DNA of 25,628 bases from a virus: IMG/VR virus record IMGVR_UViG_3300047172_000006, positions 1 through 25,628 of that record; one strand, 5' to 3'. The position numbers and the translations under genes are program-made. Below are positions 1 through 7,731 of this stretch, piece by piece; the first letter of the stretch is position 1; every line of letters begins with the position of its first letter. The notes under the pieces were generated by a model. It searched no databases. It saw only the letters and a list, made by a program, of their open reading frames with translations, and was not told the origin of the DNA.

Positions 1-322
1 GAGTAGGCGACCGCTTGGGCGGCGGAGGCGGCGGCGTCGGCGGAATGGGCGGCTGCGTAGGCGGAGTAAGTGGCGGCAGCTTCGGCAGCTTCGGCAGCTT
101 CGGCAGCTTCGGCGGCGGCGGTGGCGGTGGCGGAATGGACGGCGGCGTAGGCGACGGCTTGGGTGGCGTAGGTGGCGGAGGCGGCGGCGGTGGCGGAGTA
201 GGCGACCGCTTGGGCGGCGGAGGCGGCGGCGTCGGCGGAATGGGCGGCTGCGTAGGCGGAGTAAGTGGCGGCAGCTTCGGCAGCTTCGGCAGCTTCGGCA
301 GCTTCGGCGGCGGCGGTGGCGG
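1..322. repeat. 195-bp in-frame tandem repeat inside the Ala-rich gene
   Basis: Bases 1-127 are identical to 196-322, giving a period of 195 bp, exactly 65 codons. Inside each copy a 9-bp unit (GGCAGCTTC on the plus strand, Glu-Ala-Ala on the minus strand) is itself repeated four times, at about 74-109 and 269-304. The first copy reaches the left edge, so the number of copies cannot be determined here. Confidence 0.9.
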
Positions 323-854
323 CGGTGGCTGCGTAGGTGGCTGCGTAGGCTGCGTAGGTGGCGGAGTAGGCGTAGGTGGCGGCGGCTTGGGCGGATTTTT
401 GAGCATTCTTTGCGTTTTCTACAGATGGGACTAAAGAAAGTATCGCCGCGTGTTGTTCTAATGTTTCCTTATGCAGTGCTTTAGCGAGACTAGCCGCCGC
501 GCGCAAAGCAAGTGGCAAATATCTTTGTATAACTAGCCGCGCTACTTCTTGAGCAAGCTGCAAATCATCCAAAACGCCAGCACTGCCAAGCTGGCCAATA
601 CCAAGGCGGCGCAGTCCTTGTGTACGGGCAAAATCAGTAGACCAGTGGAGATCATTAAGCATAATTTTAAGCCGGCGAAGTACAGGCGAAACACAAGGAG
701 GATCGTCGGAGTGCGGCAAACCCATTGCGTAACATACCGCAGCTTCTACACACATCTTACCGGGGATAGGATCCCCCATTCCGGCTACTAGCCCCGCATC
801 AATGACAGATAGCACCTTACTTGCTAACTGCTCGTCAATAATTGCTTTAGTCAT
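1..854 (-). CDS. Ala-rich repetitive protein with unknown N-terminal domain (3' end cut by window)
   Basis: The start is the ATG at 852-854, which overlaps the polymerase stop as ATGA; 284 codons are visible before the window edge. Residues 1 to about 150 look like a normal folded domain, with MTKAIIDEQL, a segment around IPGKMCVEAAVCYAMGLPHS and LRRLGIGQLGSAGVLDD. I have an impression of similar uncharacterised phage and bacterial proteins but no named family. From about residue 151 the sequence turns into an extreme low-complexity tail of Ala with Tyr, Thr, Ser and blocks of EAAEAA. The tail carries a 65-residue repeat (195 bp) and uses almost only codons ending in C. The tail composition suggests long helix or fibre-like structure, which is inference. 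It is last in the visible replication operon. Function unknown; the reading frame itself is well supported by the coupled start and the continuous frame. Confidence 0.75.
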   Translation of the reverse strand, partial: MTKAIIDEQLASKVLSVIDAGLVAGMGDPIPGKMCVEAAVCYAMGLPHSDDPPCVSPVLRRLKIMLNDLHWSTDFARTQGLRRLGIGQLGSAGVLDDLQLAQEVARLVIQRYLPLALRAAASLAKALHKETLEQHAAILSLVPSVENAKNAQKSAQAAATYAYSATYAAYAATYAATAATAAAEAAEAAEAAEAAATYSAYAAAHSADAAASAAQAVAYSATAAASATYATQAVAYAAVHSATATAAAEAAEAAEAAEAAATYSAYAAAHSADAAASAAQAVAY

Positions 855-2647
855 ACTTTAGCCTCATGTTTGAAAGTGTCGGCGGATTTATCTGCCCAGT
901 GTCGGGCAATCTTTAGCTCAATTCCTAGCGGGATTTTGAAATCGTAATTATAAATGCTTCTCATTATTGTATAAATCTCATTAGTCATGCAATCTATCAC
1001 TATAGACTTTACTTCGTCAAGACATTCTAGTGAACATTCTAGAATAATTGAATCATGCACTGTGTTGAGTATTTGGCAGTCTAGCTCGGCGACGCGCTCC
1101 CATATTGCCCGCAGAGACAACGCTACTACCTCAAAACTGAAGCTTTGTATGGGATAGTTAAATATCGACGTGCTGTTAGTGACGTACCCCGATGATTTAA
1201 TCTCAGTATCCGGCCAGTAAAATATCAGCCCTGATGCTATTCGTAATTGCTTAGTCTTAGCTACTTCATACGTCCATTCTGTTTGCGTTTTGTAGATTAT
1301 TGCGTACTTCTCACGGAATGCTGCGTAATACTTTTTCTCTTTCGGAGTGCCGGAACTTCCGCCGAACAAGGGGCGGAAGGTTTTAGCTTTTGCTGATTGC
1401 CTTCCAATTCCGAGTATTGAAGCCGCTAGCGCGTGTACATCGTCGCCAGATCGGATAGCTGCTTCCGCAACAGCGTCTCTTGTGAGGTCAGCTGCGGCAC
1501 GGAACTCAAGTTGAGCGAAGTCTGCTTCGATGATGACGTATCCCTCTCGAGCGACGAAACACGGCTTAAACGCCCGGTCGAAATTCTGGAACTGCATACC
1601 GCCCTTACGAGCACTAGAACTGAGTCTGTGAGTTTGTACAATAGCTTGGTTAAACGCTGCATACATTCTTTCCCCTTTGTCTGCCTTAGCCTTCATCTTA
1701 GTTAAGTTTTGCATCGGTGTCTTGAGCAAAGATAGGGCAGTAACCACCCTCTTAAACTCTTTTTGTTCTGGTGTAGTCGCTACCAGCGCCGTAAGTACAT
1801 CCTTACTAGTCCCCTTCTCCCCGGTACACGTCTCTATCGGATTTCCCTTGTAATCAAGCACTTCGGGGAACTTCATCTTTTCGTACAAAAATTCCCTCAT
1901 CTGCTTTGGGGATTTCAGGTTAATCCCTCCGGTCATACGCTCAAATTCCTGCATTAGCGCATCGTAGCGGACTTTGTAATCGTCATAGGCTACCGTAACC
2001 CTTTCAGGGTCCATCCCCATGCCATAGCTCTCTACGTCGGCTAGAACCGGCGTGAGTAGATTGCGGCAAAGCGTAACTCTTTCGAGGCGTAAATCGAATA
2101 TCTCTTTTCGCTGCTCCAAGAATATCTTGTGTGTGAGCGCCACGTCTTGCGCGCAATACTTTTCCAGCATCCCGCTAGGTATGTTGCTCGGGCAGACTCC
2201 ACTCTTGACAAGTAAGCTCGCAATTGCGTCTTTATTACCCAAGCCTCGCCGGGTTGCAGTCGCTTCGAGCGACAGTACCGCTTTAAGATTCCCATGTAAT
2301 ACCTTCTCCGCTAGCAGCGTGTCCCATGCGATAACCTTGCGAAGATCCACCCCGCACCTTGCTAGCCATTGCAATTCAAATTTCGCGCCGTGCGCTACGA
2401 TAAAGTCAGCGGCCTCTATATCGTTCACTAGCTCCGTTTGCGCGTATTCATCCCCCCATACCGCCTCTGTACCGTCGTCAAACCATAGAGGATGGGCCGG
2501 TCCTAGCTGCCAGCAAGCAAGCAAGATGCGGTTATCGTTCTCGAGCGCAGACCCTTTCTCAATGTTCGTGGTCTCGAAGTCTAAGACTAAAAAATTATCG
2601 GATAAATACAAGCTAGGGTCGGTGTACATTATACTATAATCACTCAA
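851..2647 (-). CDS. Family A DNA polymerase with 3'-5' exonuclease domain
   Basis: A 598-residue replicative polymerase of the Pol I/T7 type. Exonuclease motif I is LDFETT (D23, E25). Motif II is AHGAKFE (near 85-91), with Gly and Glu where Asn and Asp are common. Motif III is YCAQD (Y164, D168). Polymerase motif A is IIEADFAQLEFR (D376), motif B spans R416, K420 and F424 to G429-G430, and motif C is TVHDS (H531, D532, S533). There is no 5' nuclease domain, as usual for phage enzymes. The start is TTG at 2647, overlapping the helicase stop by 8 bp; an ATG at residue 7 is an alternative. It sits directly after helicase and primase and completes a replication module. The variant exonuclease motif II may affect proofreading, but Glu there occurs in other phage enzymes as far as I recall. 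Confidence 0.96.
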   Translation of the reverse strand: MSDYSIMYTDPSLYLSDNFLVLDFETTNIEKGSALENDNRILLACWQLGPAHPLWFDDGTEAVWGDEYAQTELVNDIEAADFIVAHGAKFELQWLARCGVDLRKVIAWDTLLAEKVLHGNLKAVLSLEATATRRGLGNKDAIASLLVKSGVCPSNIPSGMLEKYCAQDVALTHKIFLEQRKEIFDLRLERVTLCRNLLTPVLADVESYGMGMDPERVTVAYDDYKVRYDALMQEFERMTGGINLKSPKQMREFLYEKMKFPEVLDYKGNPIETCTGEKGTSKDVLTALVATTPEQKEFKRVVTALSLLKTPMQNLTKMKAKADKGERMYAAFNQAIVQTHRLSSSARKGGMQFQNFDRAFKPCFVAREGYVIIEADFAQLEFRAAADLTRDAVAEAAIRSGDDVHALAASILGIGRQSAKAKTFRPLFGGSSGTPKEKKYYAAFREKYAIIYKTQTEWTYEVAKTKQLRIASGLIFYWPDTEIKSSGYVTNSTSIFNYPIQSFSFEVVALSLRAIWERVAELDCQILNTVHDSIILECSLECLDEVKSIVIDCMTNEIYTIMRSIYNYDFKIPLGIELKIARHWADKSADTFKHEAKV

Positions 2648-3839
2648 TAATCCCGCGACTGTAGTCCACCGTACAAGTAAACTTGTCGTGTAATCCGCTC
2701 AGTTTATTCTTACAAAGCGATACGCCAATTAGGTTATTAACCTTCATAGACTCGTCCGCCCCCAGTCCTAGCATTAGATCCGCGCAAGCTGGCAAGCCGG
2801 TTTTGCTTGAGTCTACGTCCGACATAGTGAGATAAACCTTATTCGTCGCACTGTCGCCTGCTTGAGTAATTGACACGACTAAGACGTTAAACTCTTTCGC
2901 AATGCTTCGAGCCTCAATACCTGCTGCCTCAAGTTCCGCCGTCCGAGACTCGGACCGCAATTTCATGTTGCGGATTTGGTCAATGACGACAACATCTGTT
3001 TCTCGTCCTGTGAGAGCAGTTCGTAATCCGGCGAACGTCGCGCCTTCCGCAATGTAGATAGATCCGAGTGCAGCCTTTGCAATGCGCTCCGCACTTCCTC
3101 TTCTGTCAGCCCGTATTTCGCTCTTAGATACCTTAAGTAGACGGCCTCGTATTCGATCACGGATATCTGCTCCTGGTTCTTCATTGCAAAAATACAACAC
3201 ATTCAGATTCTGGTGCAGAAAGCCTACCGTCAGATTAATCGAAAACAGCGTCTTGCCCGTTTCCGGCCTAGCGAACACTAATACATGGTGGCCGCGCAGT
3301 GCGCCCCCATCTAACCTATCGTTTAGCTGCTTTGGCCACAGCTTGATGTAGTTTTCCGCCGGCTTGTCTGCAAGTAGATCCTCGGTGTCCAGTACATCAA
3401 TCAACTCGGATTGCGGATCGCTCGCATTACTTGAGTGTCCGACACTGACACTTCGGTACTGTTCAATGAGGGCTTGGATAGCGTCCGATGGACTCCTGTT
3501 TGCGAGTGCAAGGGAAAGCTCCCCTGCGATTCGCTCCCGCTTGATTGCGACAATTTCGGCTGTGACATTACTGGTGGAAGTGTCTGTAGGAATATCTCGT
3601 AAATAGCCTGCAAATGCGGCTGCATGTTTTGGATTGGGTAAGTTTCGAATAACCCGCTCTCGGATAATGTCTCTATCGCACTGTTGTACTGTTCCGTCAA
3701 TTCGATAAAAATCGCCGCAAGCCTTAAAAATAAGGCGTCCAAGTCCACTAAGGGCTTCGGTGTCACCGTGTCTAGCAAACTGTTCATAACACTCCCGGCT
3801 GTTGAGCATAGCTGCCAATATCGTTTGTTCTGTCGTCAT
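2640..3839 (-). CDS. DnaB-like replicative helicase
   Basis: A 399-residue RecA-fold helicase expected to unwind the phage fork. An N-terminal DnaB-type helical region (EQTILAAMLN near residue 4) is followed by a core beginning near residue 165. Walker A is ARPETGKT (190-197) and Walker B is VVVIDQI (283-289, D287). The ATG at 3839 lies inside the primase gene (56-bp overlap) with an AAGG Shine-Dalgarno sequence just upstream; the stop overlaps the polymerase start. Primase and helicase are separate polypeptides here, unlike T7 gp4 where they are fused, but adjacent and translationally coupled. A short family member, consistent with DnaB-like ATPases of phages. The order primase, helicase, polymerase supports the assignment. 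Confidence 0.93.
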   Translation of the reverse strand: MTTEQTILAAMLNSRECYEQFARHGDTEALSGLGRLIFKACGDFYRIDGTVQQCDRDIIRERVIRNLPNPKHAAAFAGYLRDIPTDTSTSNVTAEIVAIKRERIAGELSLALANRSPSDAIQALIEQYRSVSVGHSSNASDPQSELIDVLDTEDLLADKPAENYIKLWPKQLNDRLDGGALRGHHVLVFARPETGKTLFSINLTVGFLHQNLNVLYFCNEEPGADIRDRIRGRLLKVSKSEIRADRRGSAERIAKAALGSIYIAEGATFAGLRTALTGRETDVVVIDQIRNMKLRSESRTAELEAAGIEARSIAKEFNVLVVSITQAGDSATNKVYLTMSDVDSSKTGLPACADLMLGLGADESMKVNNLIGVSLCKNKLSGLHDKFTCTVDYSRGIIE

Positions 3840-4545
3840 TTAATGCCTTTTGAATTGTCGAAACGCTGACGTATTTCAAATCCCTGTCTAGCCTCCAAAC
3901 CCTTAAGGAAGGGTCAAATAGCTGTCCGTACTCGGCTGCCAGCTTAATGGCCTTGGGGTAAGCGTCGCGGTCTAACGCTAGTATGCAGGGCTTGTCGCCC
4001 GCTGCTCGTTTAATTTCGACTACCCGTTCAAGGTTTAGCTGTGTGCCTAGCAGGGCTACCCCTAAAGCCCTTGCTTGGCCTACTTTCTCGGCGCTAAACC
4101 AATCCTCTACGATCACTGCGCGGTTAAAACCGCACGATGGACGTGCATAATGAATCCATGGTTCATTAATCTTTTCTTGGTACGAAAGACACTTAGGGTC
4201 TTTGTCGAATCCGTACGCTTGCACCCCTCGAACGTCTGCGTGGCCCTCTGGTCCCCTGATGTGCAGAATGTACCGGCCTACCTCATCGTCCCAAGCTACT
4301 TGGCGATCAATGCCGTACTGATTGCGGATAAATTCAGCCTCTATTGAGTTATAGGGGAGCCATGAGTATTGCCCAGGGTAGACCTTGCCCAACTTCTTAG
4401 GAATAGCCGCACCTCGAGCGCCTAGTGGCTTTGTGCCGTGGTTGCAGCCAGCACGGAAACATGTGCCCATAGCCTCGCCTTGGTTTCCTGTCCAAAGGCT
4501 CCACGATTCGGAGTGGTGGCACCTTGGGCACATATACGGCAGCAC
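3784..4545 (-). CDS. Zinc-finger TOPRIM primase
   Basis: A 253-residue protein expected to make RNA primers. Residues 1-35 contain a zinc ribbon with C6, C9, C29 and C34. A TOPRIM domain follows, with the acidic residue in AVIVEDWFSAEKV (E147) and the DxD motif in LALDRD (D192, D194). The length fits a primase half of a T7 gp4-type protein. The start is GTG at 4545 with a strong GGAGG Shine-Dalgarno sequence 8 nt upstream, placed within the last codons of the preceding gene. The 3' end overlaps the helicase start by 56 bp. Assignment rests on visible motifs and on the neighbouring helicase and polymerase. Confidence 0.9.
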   Translation of the reverse strand: MLPYMCPRCHHSESWSLWTGNQGEAMGTCFRAGCNHGTKPLGARGAAIPKKLGKVYPGQYSWLPYNSIEAEFIRNQYGIDRQVAWDDEVGRYILHIRGPEGHADVRGVQAYGFDKDPKCLSYQEKINEPWIHYARPSCGFNRAVIVEDWFSAEKVGQARALGVALLGTQLNLERVVEIKRAAGDKPCILALDRDAYPKAIKLAAEYGQLFDPSLRVWRLDRDLKYVSVSTIQKALNDDRTNDIGSYAQQPGVL

Positions 4546-4547
4546 AG

Positions 4548-4838
4548 TTAAAACCTCCCTTTACCTTTCATGTCAGCAAGCGCGGCGGCAAAAGCTTGAC
4601 GCTTTTCCTCGTAACGTACTTCCGCAGCGACTAGTACCCGCTGGTAATACCTAACTCCGTTTTCTGCTAAATCCATTTCTGCCTTCGTGGTTGCTATCCT
4701 TTCGGCAATATCCAATAGCGTTGCGTCAGTCATAATCGTACCAATCGTCGTCGTTTCTGAGTACTCGTCGTCAACTAGGACCGCATGCTCTAAGCTGCGG
4801 CCAAGTTCCCCTGTATCCCACGGATCGCTCTCTGTCAC
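4548..4838 (-). CDS. Small coiled-coil protein of unknown function
   Basis: A 96-residue acidic-then-basic protein. The second half, from about residue 35 (ATLLDIAERIATTKAEMDLA and onwards), is strongly helical and probably a coiled coil; the C-terminus is Lys-rich (MKGKGRF). The start is GTG at 4838 with an AAGGGAG Shine-Dalgarno sequence 7 nt upstream; the stop is 2 nt before the primase start and its last codons form the primase ribosome site. I do not recognise a family. Position just ahead of primase suggests an early or replication-accessory protein (inference). Confidence 0.75.
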   Translation of the reverse strand: MTESDPWDTGELGRSLEHAVLVDDEYSETTTIGTIMTDATLLDIAERIATTKAEMDLAENGVRYYQRVLVAAEVRYEEKRQAFAAALADMKGKGRF

Positions 4839-4840
4839 AG

Positions 4841-5026
4841 TTAGTCTCCCTTTGTGTCCATTTCAGACCCGGTAGTGCGCAGCAAATACTCAGCACGTAT
4901 TGGCTTTTTTGCCGCCTTCAGTAATTCGCGCAGACGTTCGTTCTCTTGTCTGAGTCTCATATTTTCCGCGCGGGCGGTATCTCGCTGATAGCGCACTTGA
5001 TCGATCTCGGAAAGTGTGATGGTCAT
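4841..5026 (-). CDS. Small coiled-coil (zipper-like) protein of unknown function
   Basis: A 61-residue protein whose residues 5-40 form a classic charged heptad helix (YQRDTARAENMRLRQENERL), likely a dimeric coiled coil. The ATG at 5026 overlaps the upstream stop as ATGA, and its last codons contain the ribosome site for the next gene. No DNA-binding basic region is obvious ahead of the zipper, so a bZIP-like role is not supported. Function unknown. Confidence 0.7.
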   Translation of the reverse strand: MTITLSEIDQVRYQRDTARAENMRLRQENERLRELLKAAKKPIRAEYLLRTTGSEMDTKGD

Positions 5027-5286
5027 GGCGTCGCGGCTGTGTGTGTACTAAATTGTGCTGATGTGGTCATTTTTATTGCCTCTTGCGCGTACGCCGACAA
5101 AACGCGTGTCAACTCGCAAAATGCCAACCGGGTCACAAATCCCGAATTACCCATGTTCCCGGGAACATGGCGCCCCGTAACCCCACGCCCAAGACCGAGC
5201 CCGCGCGTAAGTCCTTGAATATGCAACGTCTTTTTAGTCATAATGCGGGCCAGTGCTTGTAGTGTAGATGACTCCCTCAAGGTCAC
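5023..5286 (-). CDS. Hypothetical protein, 87 residues, uncertain start
   Basis: An open frame between Int and the coiled-coil gene, joined to the next start by an ATGA overlap at 5023-5026. The longest version starts at GTG 5286, but a GGGAAG sequence there is too close to the codon; ATG at 5241 (MTKKTLHIQG) is an alternative with weak ribosome site. The middle is Gly/Arg-rich (LTRGLGLGRGVTGRHVPGNM) and contains a perfect 20-bp DNA palindrome. The composition is not convincing for a folded protein, so this could be partly regulatory DNA with only its 3' end translated; a 15-codon ORF at the end (MTTSAQFSTHTAATP) has its own AGAGG site. No family recognised. Confidence 0.4.
   Translation of the reverse strand: MTLRESSTLQALARIMTKKTLHIQGLTRGLGLGRGVTGRHVPGNMGNSGFVTRLAFCELTRVLSAYAQEAIKMTTSAQFSTHTAATP
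5151..5170. promoter_or_regulatory. Perfect 20-bp palindrome, operator-like
   Basis: CCATGTTCCCGGGAACATGG is exactly its own reverse complement; the flanking bases (C on both sides) do not extend it. It lies between the int gene and the small coiled-coil genes. A dimeric regulator site or a restriction/modification target is possible; function is inference. Confidence 0.5.
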
Positions 5287-5343
5287 CTTCCCGGCCCAAA
5301 GTAGTTAATACATTTAACGTTAACATTCTTTGTGAGTATGCCG

Positions 5344-6366
5344 TCAAGGGATTTTTTGACTATGTTCCGATTGAAGGGTTAAGCCTGCGTTACCAGCGTA
5401 CTGTTCAAGTACTCCTGGTTTATGGTGCGCGTAGCGCTGTAGCATCTTAGGGGATGCCCAGCCACCTAGCGTTTGTAAGACTCGCTCAGGCGTACCGTTC
5501 GCCATGTGATAGCTAGCCCAAGCGTGTCGCAAGTCGTGAAAGCGTATGTCACGCAGGCCGGTAGCCTCTTGAGCAGCATTCCAAGGACGTTGGAGGCTTA
5601 CGAGCCGCTTTCCGCCATTAGCCCTACCTTCGGGACCGGTGAACACATATTCGGCTGATATGCCTTTACGTCGCTCTAGGATAGCCAAGGCAGCAGGAGC
5701 TAGCGGGATGCGAATAGGCCGCTTACCTTTAGCTTTCGTAGCCGGGATGACCAGATAGCAGGCGTCTAGGCGTATCCAATCCCATCTCAAGCCACGGACG
5801 TTAGCGGAGCGCAAGCCAGTCAGTACCGCAAACTCGGCTATGTCTCGAGCGTAGGACGGTAGGGCTTCCATGAGGGCGCGGACGTGTGCAGGGTCTACCC
5901 AGCGCTGCTCGGGCTCTGGTAACTCGTACTCTTGGATGTGCGGCGCTTCGCTCAATATCTTTCGCTTGACAAGCAGTTTAAGAACTGAGCGGATAAGAGC
6001 TAAGTGTCGATTCGCTGTGCTGACTGACGCACGTTTAACGACAATCTCTCCATATTGGGCGATTACCTCGGCCGTTAGCTCTTTAACGTCGTGGGCATTA
6101 AAGATCGCAGTAGAGCGGAATATAGACTCGTCCGTATGCAAAGAGCGCTTAGTCACCTTCGCAGAGCGCCATATATTCTGCGCCTCTTTCCAGGAGCACG
6201 CCTTACGCGGTCCACTCAAGAGTTTTTTGATAACATCCGCTCGAGCTTGCTGCTCAACTCGCTTCGCGATTTCTTTGTCCGCCGTGCCCGAACTGCGTCT
6301 AACAGTAACTCCCTTGAGAGTGAATTTAATCTGCCAGTACTCAGAACCTTTTCGCTTGTAGAGCAT
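5344..6366 (-). CDS. int: Tyrosine recombinase / integrase
   Basis: A 340-residue site-specific recombinase that would integrate the phage into the host chromosome. An N-terminal arm-binding-like segment (residues 1-55) and a SAM-like core-binding domain (about 58-140) precede the catalytic domain. Catalytic residues visible are R186 (TGLRSANVRGLRW), the beta-hairpin Lys near 211-213 (TKAKG), H277 and R280 (FHDLRHAWASY), W303 in the usual His/Trp position (GGWAS), and the nucleophile Y312 (RYAH). All are intact. The ATG at 6366 lies inside the excisionase gene and has an AGAGGA sequence about 12 nt upstream. Being transcribed with Xis and upstream of the replication genes is unusual but the frame is intact. 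Confidence 0.96.
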   Translation of the reverse strand: MLYKRKGSEYWQIKFTLKGVTVRRSSGTADKEIAKRVEQQARADVIKKLLSGPRKACSWKEAQNIWRSAKVTKRSLHTDESIFRSTAIFNAHDVKELTAEVIAQYGEIVVKRASVSTANRHLALIRSVLKLLVKRKILSEAPHIQEYELPEPEQRWVDPAHVRALMEALPSYARDIAEFAVLTGLRSANVRGLRWDWIRLDACYLVIPATKAKGKRPIRIPLAPAALAILERRKGISAEYVFTGPEGRANGGKRLVSLQRPWNAAQEATGLRDIRFHDLRHAWASYHMANGTPERVLQTLGGWASPKMLQRYAHHKPGVLEQYAGNAGLTLQSEHSQKIP

Positions 6367-6527
6367 GATACTAACAATTCCTCTATTTTAATGCGGTCAA
6401 ACCGCCACCGCGATCCTATCTTAACGCCAGGAAGTTTGCCATTAGCAGCGTGCAAAATCACCGTCTGCGGGGTTAAATTCAGTAGTTTCGCTACTTGTTT
6501 CGCAGTCATTCCTTGATAAAATTCCAT
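6216..6527 (-). CDS. xis: Excisionase-type winged-helix DNA-binding protein
   Basis: A 103-residue protein with the MerR-like/HTH_17 pattern typical of excisionases near its N-terminus: MTAKQVAKLLNLTPQTVILH (residues 7-26) and then KLPGVKIGSRWRFDRIKIEELL, the wing and capping helix. The C-terminal part is basic (ARRTKKSRSELSS). It overlaps int by 151 bp, a common Xis-Int arrangement. I chose ATG 6527 because the longer frame to 6596 adds residues unrelated to the domain; ATG 6509 is another option with AAGGA directly ahead. Its predicted role is directing excision and possibly repression of the upstream genes. Confidence 0.85.
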   Translation of the reverse strand: MEFYQGMTAKQVAKLLNLTPQTVILHAANGKLPGVKIGSRWRFDRIKIEELLVSCSTSEKVLSTGRLNSLSRELLLDAVRARRTKKSRSELSSKLERMLSKNS

Positions 6528-6771
6528 AGTCGTGCATCTTGTAGATTCTATTGTAATAGTGGTGTGATGGAATTCGCACTTTGGATAACGGCTCATTATC
6601 TCGCAAATGCACGTATCGAAGGAAATCTCTACAAGCTAGATTTTGGACGGCGCATCGGTGAGCAGATATGCAGCCAATGCATGGGGCCGGTACCTTGTCC
6701 GATAAGTCGATCCTCGTGTTAATGCAGTGAATGTCGGTAAGTTCTTGATACTGATAGCTTGAACGTGTCAT
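6442..6771 (-). CDS. Small Cys-rich protein (C4 motif), unknown function
   Basis: A 109-residue frame on the minus strand in the interval between the PAPS-reductase gene and Xis. From ATG 6771 it has a C-x2-C-x5-C-x6-C motif (C31, C34, C40, C47: PCIGCISAHRCAVQNLAC) followed by RDFLRYV and, later, RIPSHHYYNRIYK. This spacing and the following F..YV and P....Y.R pattern resemble small Cys-rich proteins I recall from other proteobacterial phages; a metal site is likely. The last about 28 codons overlap Xis in another frame and may be non-conserved. No good Shine-Dalgarno sequence is visible. Assignment is moderate. Confidence 0.55.
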   Translation of the reverse strand: MTRSSYQYQELTDIHCINTRIDLSDKVPAPCIGCISAHRCAVQNLACRDFLRYVHLRDNEPLSKVRIPSHHYYNRIYKMHDYGILSRNDCETSSETTEFNPADGDFARC

Positions 6772-6784
6772 TATTGTATAATCT

Positions 6785-6826
6785 ATGCTTATCCGGTTAG
6801 CACCCATGACCGCTATCCGTGGTGGC
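6785..6826. repeat. 42-bp direct repeat, copy A
   Basis: Identical over 42 bp to 7690-7731. On the minus strand it encodes the last residues ATTDSGHGC plus the stop of the PAPS-reductase gene and 12 bases beyond. Its first 15 bases (ATGCTTATCCGGTTA) recur inverted at 7857-7871. Confidence 0.95.
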
Positions 6827-7546
6827 GGATGTCAGACAAATCGGGCCGCACTCAATATCTTCTTCCGGCGTCAAGTCGCCGTGATCCTGCGGAAGCTCGT
6901 CAAGGAATATGCGCATACCGTGCAGACGGCACAGACGCACGCCTAATTCCCGGCTCTGCTTGGCACGCCTATCAAATACTGCCGGGAAATGCCGTCTCAC
7001 ATTTGACCAGTATTTTGGCGAGGTCGCTTTTACGCATCCAATGCAATTGTTGTTTTTGAATCCCAGCCCGTACATAGCTGGCAGTGCTATACCCGCGCGC
7101 CGCAAGGCCGTATAGCAATCTGCCTTTTTGAGGTTATATTTTCGGAGAATCCACCATAAAGACAGTTCCGGGTTATTGGCTTCAAAGTTGGCAATGCGTT
7201 TGCTTTCGTCCGCAGTGAGGCCGAACACATGCAAGTCGTCCGGTCGCTGGTAAGCAAATCGAGGCATTTTTTTCATCTCGACGGTGCAGCGCGCTCCCTT
7301 GACCCCGCTCATGTATCGTGTTTGCTCAAAAACATCGCTGATAGTTCCGTACTTATCGGAATGGATAATCTCTATTTCATGATCGATCCATTCTTCAACG
7401 CGATACAAAAACGCACTGTTGTCAGGGTGTTCTTCCGCCAGCGTGTCGCAGTAAACTACACGGACGTTATCGCCATTCTCCACGGCAATCTTGGCGGCTA
7501 CCGCGCTGGCAGCCCCGCAAGAAAACCAAACGACTGTGCGCCTCAC
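6797..7546 (-). CDS. PAPS-reductase-family (PP-loop) protein
   Basis: A 249-residue phosphoadenosine phosphosulfate reductase-like protein of the type carried by many phages. The ATP pyrophosphatase loop is WFSCGAASAV (S9 to S14). Further family features are VYCDTLAEEHPDN, ARCTVEMKKMPRF, HVFGLTADESKRI, LGFKNNNCIGCVKATSP, GVRLCRL and EEDIECGPIC near the end. Start: GTG 7546 has AGGAGA 7-8 nt upstream and overlaps a 36-residue ORF as GTGA, so I prefer it to the ATG at 7642 that adds 32 unrelated residues. The usual C-terminus CGPxC is followed here by LTSATTDSGHGC, whose end is encoded by the 42-bp repeat and matches a methyltransferase tail. Real substrate in phages is not settled; a role in nucleic-acid sulfur chemistry or sulfur metabolism is possible. 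Confidence 0.92.
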   Translation of the reverse strand: MRRTVVWFSCGAASAVAAKIAVENGDNVRVVYCDTLAEEHPDNSAFLYRVEEWIDHEIEIIHSDKYGTISDVFEQTRYMSGVKGARCTVEMKKMPRFAYQRPDDLHVFGLTADESKRIANFEANNPELSLWWILRKYNLKKADCYTALRRAGIALPAMYGLGFKNNNCIGCVKATSPKYWSNVRRHFPAVFDRRAKQSRELGVRLCRLHGMRIFLDELPQDHGDLTPEEDIECGPICLTSATTDSGHGC

Positions 7547-7653
7547 CGGCCTATCTCCTGTGAAGAAGGCCTGCGAGTCTGAGAGCGTAAGACCACCCGT
7601 TGCGGGCCGCCCGGTTCGGTCGTGACGATGGACCGTTGGCATTTAGCGATCAT
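7543..7653 (-). CDS. 36-residue ORF coupled to PAPS-reductase gene
   Basis: ATG 7653 has a GGGGA Shine-Dalgarno sequence 6 nt upstream and the TGA overlaps the GTG start of the PAPS-reductase gene. The peptide (MIAKCQRSIVTTEPGGPQRV then a basic, Gln/Arg/Ser-rich end) resembles no family I know. Together with the reductase it fills the interval between the 42-bp repeats, so the two may have arrived as one cassette. It may be only a translational coupling leader. Confidence 0.45.
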   Translation of the reverse strand: MIAKCQRSIVTTEPGGPQRVVLRSQTRRPSSQEIGR

Positions 7654-7689
7654 GATTGTTCCCCAGTGGATTGAAAAGTAGATGCTTCC

Positions 7690-7731
7690 ATGCTTATCCG
7701 GTTAGCACCCATGACCGCTATCCGTGGTGGC
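7690..7731. repeat. 42-bp direct repeat, copy B
   Basis: Perfect second copy of 6785-6826. On the minus strand it encodes the C-terminal ATTDSGHGC and stop of the methyltransferase remnant. The bases outside the 42 bp differ between copies. Confidence 0.95.

Noticed and set aside
1-330. CRISPR array
   Set aside because: The repeats are contiguous, in frame within a gene, with no unique spacers of constant length.
15-434. Gly-rich plus-strand frame of 139 residues
   Set aside because: It is the reverse of the Ala-codon tail of the minus-strand gene; pure low-complexity shadow.
2052-2639. 195-residue plus-strand frame opposite the polymerase
   Set aside because: The minus strand carries intact exonuclease motifs here; the opposite frame has no recognisable domain.
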